6,172 bases of DNA from Acidimicrobiales bacterium. GTDB lineage: Bacteria > Actinomycetota > Acidimicrobiia > Acidimicrobiales > RAAP-2. The stretch spans positions 1 through 6,172 of the forward strand of contig JADGOF010000144.1 of assembly GCA_017883105.1 (NCBI GenBank). Reading direction: 5' to 3'. Under the pieces are notes generated by a model. That model did no database searches. It was not told the origin of the DNA and worked only from the letters and a program-made list of their open reading frames with translations. Both the position numbers and the translations under genes were made by a program. Below, one piece after another: positions 6,017 to 6,172 of this stretch; position 1 is the stretch's first letter; every line of letters begins with the position of its first letter.

Positions 6017-6088
6017 CTCAAGATAACGATACCTCTGTGCTTGAACAAGACTTTCTCGTCTTCGATCAGAAGCTCTTGACTTTCTCAC

Positions 6089-6172
6089 CTACGCGGCGAC
6101 GTCTTCCCAGGCCAGGCGGAGGATGGTGATTTCTTGTGGGGTGGGCGGCTGGGGATCTTCGTGGCGATATTG
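6089..6172 (-). CDS. Possible C-terminal tail of a gene leaving the window (partial)
   Basis: On the minus strand the last 84 bases form one open frame of 27 residues, QYRHEDPQPPTPQEITILRL then AWEDVAA, ending at TAG (6091-6089). Most codons end in C or G, and an amphipathic helix-like end (EITILRLAWEDVAA) follows a proline-rich linker, so it reads like a genuine protein end. The start lies beyond the window and the family cannot be assigned. Confidence 0.4.
   Translation of the reverse strand, partial: QYRHEDPQPPTPQEITILRLAWEDVAA

Noticed and set aside
1..6172. CRISPR arrays, rRNA or tRNA genes
   Set aside because: No regularly spaced direct repeats or RNA-gene signatures were seen on either strand.

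Overview
The window looks like a piece of a high-GC bacterial chromosome, most probably actinobacterial. The main genes end most codons in G or C, use GTG starts, and have a thiamine pyrophosphate (TPP) riboswitch whose end runs straight into the start of the gene it controls. This is read from sequence character only and the species cannot be named.

Layout. Positions 1-330 hold the possible tail of an upstream plus-strand gene, a long hairpin at 47-90 and several smaller palindromes. A protein-L-isoaspartate O-methyltransferase-like gene lies at 331-888 (+). Positions 889-1499 hold no gene I can defend, only short coding-like scraps in shifting frames. On the minus strand, 4244 down to about 1500 is one compact transcription unit: TPP riboswitch, NCS1-family transporter (4146-2743), APH-fold small-molecule kinase (2741-1557), then a terminator-like hairpin. 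Positions 4245-4557 contain no intact gene. An intact-looking ISAzo13-family insertion sequence occupies 4561-5811, with imperfect terminal inverted repeats and a 3-bp TTA target duplication. Beyond it, 5815-6088 looks like decayed coding DNA, and the last 84 bases may be the tail of a minus-strand gene that leaves the window.

How the genes work together. The minus-strand unit is the core of the window. The aptamer senses TPP, and the transporter's Shine-Dalgarno lies inside the conserved 3' end of the aptamer, so TPP binding should directly hide the ribosome site. The kinase start follows the transporter stop by one base. The simplest reading is a two-gene vitamin B1 salvage cassette: import of thiamine or its hydroxymethylpyrimidine (HMP) precursor, followed by phosphorylation that traps it in the cell. 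The riboswitch is seen directly; the substrate and the kinase reaction are inferred.
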